From a virus, in the IMG/VR virus record IMGVR_UViG_3300030329_003866, positions 1 to 41,590 of that record: 41,590 nt of DNA; one strand, given 5' to 3'. The notes below the pieces were generated by a model. It did no database searches. It was given only the letters and a program-made list of their open reading frames with translations, and was not told the DNA's origin. Numbering within the stretch: the first letter of the stretch is position 1; every line of letters starts with the position of its first letter. Positions 38,815-41,590 of the stretch are shown in pieces. Made by a program: the position numbers and the translations under genes.

Positions 38815-40008
38815 ATGAGTTTATCTACACAACTATTCGGAGCATTATCCACTGGTGAAGCTGGCACATACTTTCATCAACTCACAAAGAAAGAAGTAAC
38901 TCCTACATATCTAATAAACCAATATGGTATTAAGGGAGCGTTGGCACCTCTGATACATTGGAATAGTATTTGGCACACTCGTATAGCAATAGAAATAGCA
39001 GCACAACTTAATGAAGATAAGAAGCATCTTATTCCCAGAGACAAGTTAGAAATCTATCGTAAGACATATCAAAGAGCGTGGAGCACAATGCCTCTCAAAA
39101 GCAATAAAAGTTTCTCCTACTTTGTTGGGGCTGTTGCTTTAGATGCTCTTACTAATACTTACACACAGAAAAACCTTGATACCTTATTGAGCATTACTGA
39201 AAAGTTAGTGGGTGATGGTTGCTTCATAGAAGGTAGTCATTACTCTTTGTATTGCTCTAGTGCTTACGATAGAGCTTTTCCAATGTTAGAAAGTTTTTAT
39301 GGGGAAGATGAAGATAGTGAGACATGGGCTAAGATAAAACAAAAGATGGAGATGCTTACTTTATGGCAGCAACTTATTAGTTCTGCTGATGGAGTTGTAG
39401 CATCTATTGGTGATAGTTGGTATGAGAAATCTACACGATGGGATTGGCTCACTGGAACCTTTCTATATAAAGACATGACCATTCAGAAAACAACAGATGG
39501 TTGGCTGACTATATTGAATCATAGAAAGACAGGGTTTGCTCTACACGAACATGCCCATGCTGATGAAGTATTAGTAGCCAAAGGAAACAAGTGGATCATA
39601 CAAGGATCTGGAATGCCAAGCTATAAGCAGGTAATGGCTAAACCTTTGAGATGGCGAAGACCTCGCAATCATTTCTTTTCTGAAAGTAAACTAGACTTTT
39701 ATAGTTTATGGAGATTTAGAAAGAATTCATTTAGCACTCGGACCGTAAATATTGTTAAGGATAGTGTGACCATTACTGATGTAGGTAAGAAAACTATTAG
39801 GCTGCCAGTAGATGACCATTGTAAGTGGAGCGCAGGCAATGGCACTCTATTTTTTGAGTATAATGGTTTTAGTTTTGTTGTTAGGGGAGACATAAAGAAC
39901 GTAAAGGAATGCCATTCGTGGCAGTCCGGCTCCTATAAAATAGAAAAGAAAATAAAGGTGTTGAGAATCAAGGGCACTAATTTGATAACAACCATAACAG
40001 AAAAGTAA
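38815..40008 (+). CDS. Heparinase II/III-like polysaccharide lyase
   Basis: The 397-residue protein has an alpha-helical first half. In it, LVGDGCFIEGSHYSLYCSSAYDRAF (near 131-156) resembles the DG-x-F-x-EGS-x-x-Y segment of alpha/alpha-toroid lyases. The second half is beta-rich and carries FALHEHAHADEVLVAKGNKWIIQGSGMPSYK (near 241-270), like the H-x-H-x-D-x-x-x-x-x-x-x-x-G-x-x-(L/I)-(L/I)-x-x-x-G core of heparinase II/III C-terminal domains. RPRNHFFSES follows in the place of the usual R...HN. It could cleave an acidic host or particle glycan. No signal peptide is visible, so virion attachment or release by lysis is needed. The role is inferred. Confidence 0.65.
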   Translation: MSLSTQLFGALSTGEAGTYFHQLTKKEVTPTYLINQYGIKGALAPLIHWNSIWHTRIAIEIAAQLNEDKKHLIPRDKLEIYRKTYQRAWSTMPLKSNKSFSYFVGAVALDALTNTYTQKNLDTLLSITEKLVGDGCFIEGSHYSLYCSSAYDRAFPMLESFYGEDEDSETWAKIKQKMEMLTLWQQLISSADGVVASIGDSWYEKSTRWDWLTGTFLYKDMTIQKTTDGWLTILNHRKTGFALHEHAHADEVLVAKGNKWIIQGSGMPSYKQVMAKPLRWRRPRNHFFSESKLDFYSLWRFRKNSFSTRTVNIVKDSVTITDVGKKTIRLPVDDHCKWSAGNGTLFFEYNGFSFVVRGDIKNVKECHSWQSGSYKIEKKIKVLRIKGTNLITTITEK

Positions 40009-40014
40009 ATAGGT

Positions 40015-40725
40015 ATGCTAGAAAAGAAATGTGGCAAGTGTGGAGTAGTAAAACCTTTGGATGAGTTTCATAAGCATAAGAAGCTAAAAGATGGACGCCA
40101 GTATAATTGTAAGGAGTGTAGGAAAGAACACAAAAAGCAACACTACCAAAATAATAAAGAAAGTATACTAGAGAAGCAAAGCCAATACTACTATGATAAT
40201 AGAGAAAGCATATTAGAGAAGCAAAAAGAATACAAAAAACAATACCGCCAAGATAATAAAGAAGAGATAAGAAAGCAGCAAGCACAATGGTATCAAGGTA
40301 ATAAAGAAGAGATAAGGAAGCAGCAAAAACAATACGCCCAAGATAATAAAGAAAAGAGAAATGAGCGGGACAGAAACAGAAGGGCTAATGATCCGGTGGC
40401 TGCTCTGCGGGAAAATGTAAGCGTCGCGATAAGGAAAGCGCTCAAAAGAAATGATGGTAGTAAGAAAGGTGAAAGCGTATTGCAATACTTGCCCTACACT
40501 ATTGAACAACTGCAAGAGCATTTAGAAAAGCAGTTTAAGCCTGGGATGTCTTGGGACAACCACAGCCTGGATGGCTGGCACATTGATCACATCTATCCGC
40601 ACAGTAAGTTGCCTTATGACTCTATGGACCATCCTAACTTTCTAAAATGTTGGGCACTTGATAATCTACAACCCCTATGGGCAGAAGAAAACATTAGCAA
40701 AGGAGCTAAAATAATAAATGATTAA
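40015..40725 (+). CDS. HNH endonuclease with zinc module and tandem repeats
   Basis: The 236-residue protein starts with a zinc module (CGKCGVVKPLDEF ... CKECRKEH). It then has five or so imperfect repeats of about 15 residues (Y-x-x-DNKE-x-I-x-x-KQ-x-x-Y), forming a charged helical spacer. It ends in an HNH core (LDGWHIDHIYPHSKLPYDSMDHPNFLKCWALDNLQPLW). The order zinc module, linker, HNH is common in mobile phage endonucleases. It is intact. Probably a homing element inserted after the lyase gene. Confidence 0.85.
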   Translation: MLEKKCGKCGVVKPLDEFHKHKKLKDGRQYNCKECRKEHKKQHYQNNKESILEKQSQYYYDNRESILEKQKEYKKQYRQDNKEEIRKQQAQWYQGNKEEIRKQQKQYAQDNKEKRNERDRNRRANDPVAALRENVSVAIRKALKRNDGSKKGESVLQYLPYTIEQLQEHLEKQFKPGMSWDNHSLDGWHIDHIYPHSKLPYDSMDHPNFLKCWALDNLQPLWAEENISKGAKIIND

Positions 40726-41299
40726 ACACGATCTCAAACCGGCCGAATACTTCATCGACCCTGTTAAGAGTGATCAAAAAGAAAATCTTATTCAGTTGAG
40801 AATAGGTATTGAATGGTATAAGCGCCAATGGGCCGCGGGTAAAAGAAATGATATTATTCAGATTGGGCCAGTTTTGGGCACTTATGGATATTGCGAAACC
40901 TCAACAATCGATATGGTAGAATCGCAAGCAACAATCGATAAAGAATACGCAGCAGGTTCTGGTCAAATAGATTTTGTAGATATGAATGAATTTGATTTTA
41001 CAGGCAAAAGCATTATCTCTCTGAATGCTTTCAACAAGACGCATTATACTCCTGCCATTTTAAGCAGAGTGGCAGAAATGTCTGACTCATATTTAGTTAC
41101 CTTTACTCCTGGCTCTAATCCAGAAATTGATGATCATGTAAAGCAAAATGAATATGACTGGCATGGGTGGCAGAGATTGAGCGCAGAAGAGTGGGATTAC
41201 ACCGCTCAAGATGAAAATGTATGGGAAAAAAGAGATAATTCCCCTTTCCTATCAGCAAATGGTATCATTTTACTTCAAAAAACGGGTGATGTCTCCTAG
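40718..41299 (+). CDS. Unknown protein, possibly a Rossmann-type methyltransferase-like fold
   Basis: The 193-residue product has NDIIQIGPVLGTYGYCETSTIDMVES, then IDFVDMNEFDFTGKSIISLNAFNKTHYTPAILSRVAEMSDSYLVTFTPG. The order of a Gly-containing loop, an acidic strand end and D-F-x-F-x-G-K-x-I-I-S-L recalls small SAM-dependent methyltransferases acting on glycans, but the nucleotide-binding glycine motif is poor. Eight-base overlap with the HNH gene. A complex inverted repeat follows the stop. Confidence 0.4.
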   Translation: MIKHDLKPAEYFIDPVKSDQKENLIQLRIGIEWYKRQWAAGKRNDIIQIGPVLGTYGYCETSTIDMVESQATIDKEYAAGSGQIDFVDMNEFDFTGKSIISLNAFNKTHYTPAILSRVAEMSDSYLVTFTPGSNPEIDDHVKQNEYDWHGWQRLSAEEWDYTAQDENVWEKRDNSPFLSANGIILLQKTGDVS

Positions 41300-41310
41300 C
41301 CCACCTAACT

Positions 41311-41365
41311 TCTCCCCTAAACCATTATCCCCCTTACAAGGGTTGAGGGTAGGGTTTAGGGGAGA
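41311..41365. repeat. Nested inverted repeat after 41299
   Basis: TCTCCCCTAAACC (41311-41323) pairs perfectly with GGTTTAGGGGAGA (41353-41365). The 29-base loop holds a smaller hairpin (CCCTT...AAGGG). There is no T-run directly after, so it is not a simple terminator. GGGG-AGAA-CCCC at the 3' arm can form a competing hairpin. Confidence 0.75.
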
Positions 41366-41374
41366 ACCCCCGTC

Positions 41375-41400
41375 ACAACCCATTTGAGAGGGTTGTTTTT
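41375..41400 (+). terminator. Intrinsic terminator
   Basis: ACAACCC and GGGTTGT form a 7-bp stem around an 8-base loop, followed by TTTT. It ends the accessory transcript before the methyltransferase promoter. Confidence 0.75.
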
Positions 41401-41428
41401 AGTATAAAAACATAAAAAAATAAAAGCC

Positions 41429-41457
41429 TTGACATATCCTTGAGTGATTGGTATATT
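41429..41457 (+). promoter_or_regulatory. Sigma70-type promoter
   Basis: Consensus TTGACA (41429-41434), 17-base spacer, TATATT (41452-41457). It lies 31 bases before the methyltransferase start and is the best sigma70 promoter in the window, suggesting early expression by host RNA polymerase. Confidence 0.8.
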
Positions 41458-41488
41458 ATAGTATAATAAATTTGAAAAGAGGATATTT

Positions 41489-41590
41489 TTGGAATTAAAT
41501 AAAATTTATGTAGGTGATAGTATAGAATTGTCAAAGAAGGTTCCCGATGACTATGTAGATTTGATAGTTACTTCACCACCGTATGCTGAT
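41489..41590 (+). CDS. DNA methyltransferase (N6-adenine/N4-cytosine, TSPPY type), 3' end outside window
   Basis: TTG at 41489 follows AAGAGGAT by six bases. The 34 visible residues read IYVGDSIELSKKVPDDYVDLIVTSPPYAD. GDS is the start of the acidic region. TSPPY (28-32) is catalytic motif IV of amino-methyltransferases, and its position near the N terminus indicates the beta-type motif order. It probably modifies phage DNA to avoid restriction. Only the first tenth or so of the gene is present. Confidence 0.88.
   Translation, partial: MELNKIYVGDSIELSKKVPDDYVDLIVTSPPYAD

Noticed and set aside
1-41590. CRISPR array, integrase, transposase or additional tRNA genes
   Set aside because: I saw no regularly spaced repeats, no recombinase motifs and no other cloverleaf; repeats present are within coding sequence.

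Overview
The window is a tightly packed, AT-rich piece of a tailed-phage genome. It is most likely a marine-type, distantly T4-related myovirus. Every convincing gene is on the + strand. Genes commonly overlap by 1-4 bases (ATGA, TAATG), and start codons include ATG, GTG and TTG. The identification rests on a T4-type head module in the right order: terminase large subunit (gp17-like, 23790-25445), portal (gp20-like, 25676-27412), prohead protease (gp21-like, 29616-30224), acidic core/scaffold (gp22-like, 35941-36894) and major capsid (gp23-like, 36918-38675). Recombination and replication genes (RuvC-like resolvase, zinc-finger/TOPRIM primase, fused SbcD-SbcC) lie at the left end. The host cannot be fixed from the sequence. 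A porin-like outer-membrane fragment at the left edge suggests a Gram-negative host.

Layout. 1-294: end of an outer-membrane beta-barrel-like gene. 303-4978: DNA metabolism. 5027-5868: a MotA/ExbB-like membrane protein and a 3TM holin-like protein. 5876-8469: a secreted protein, ferredoxin, monothiol glutaredoxin, DUF3310, a nucleotidyltransferase and a DUF5675-like protein. 8525-12430: virion or unknown proteins and a glycosyltransferase. 12446-12728: a complete one-piece tmRNA, followed by an HNH endonuclease. 13336-18640: small basic proteins, a P-loop kinase, a pterin-carbinolamine-dehydratase-like protein, an IscA-type Fe-S carrier and a mosaic repeat protein. 18650-20894: fibre or decoration-like proteins. 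20987-23793: small and membrane proteins and a WYL-like protein. 23790-38675: packaging and head genes, interleaved with many small basic proteins, a 20-residue Cys-rich peptide and a ribosomal protein bS21-like gene. 38815-41590: an accessory tail with a heparinase II/III-like lyase, an HNH endonuclease, an unknown protein and the start of a DNA methyltransferase.

Three themes tie the genes together. First, about 18-20 mostly small proteins share a short N-terminal motif of the type MKLK-x-LL-x-EA or MKI(K/R)-x-SELK-x-LI-x-EVL-x-E. It resembles the T4 capsid-targeting sequence that ends at a gp21 cleavage site (L/I-x-E before A/G/S). I infer a large set of internal head proteins, possibly including enzymes, packaged and processed by the gp21-like protease encoded here. 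Second, the phage brings translation-associated factors (tmRNA, bS21-like protein) and Fe-S/redox proteins (7Fe-type ferredoxin, monothiol glutaredoxin, A-type carrier). Third, a short element, ATATTTAT, precedes about ten transcription-unit starts and looks like a phage-specific promoter. There are also signs of internal sequence shuffling: the gene at 17918-18640 contains DNA-level copies of the starts of the IscA-like gene and of the gp22-like gene.
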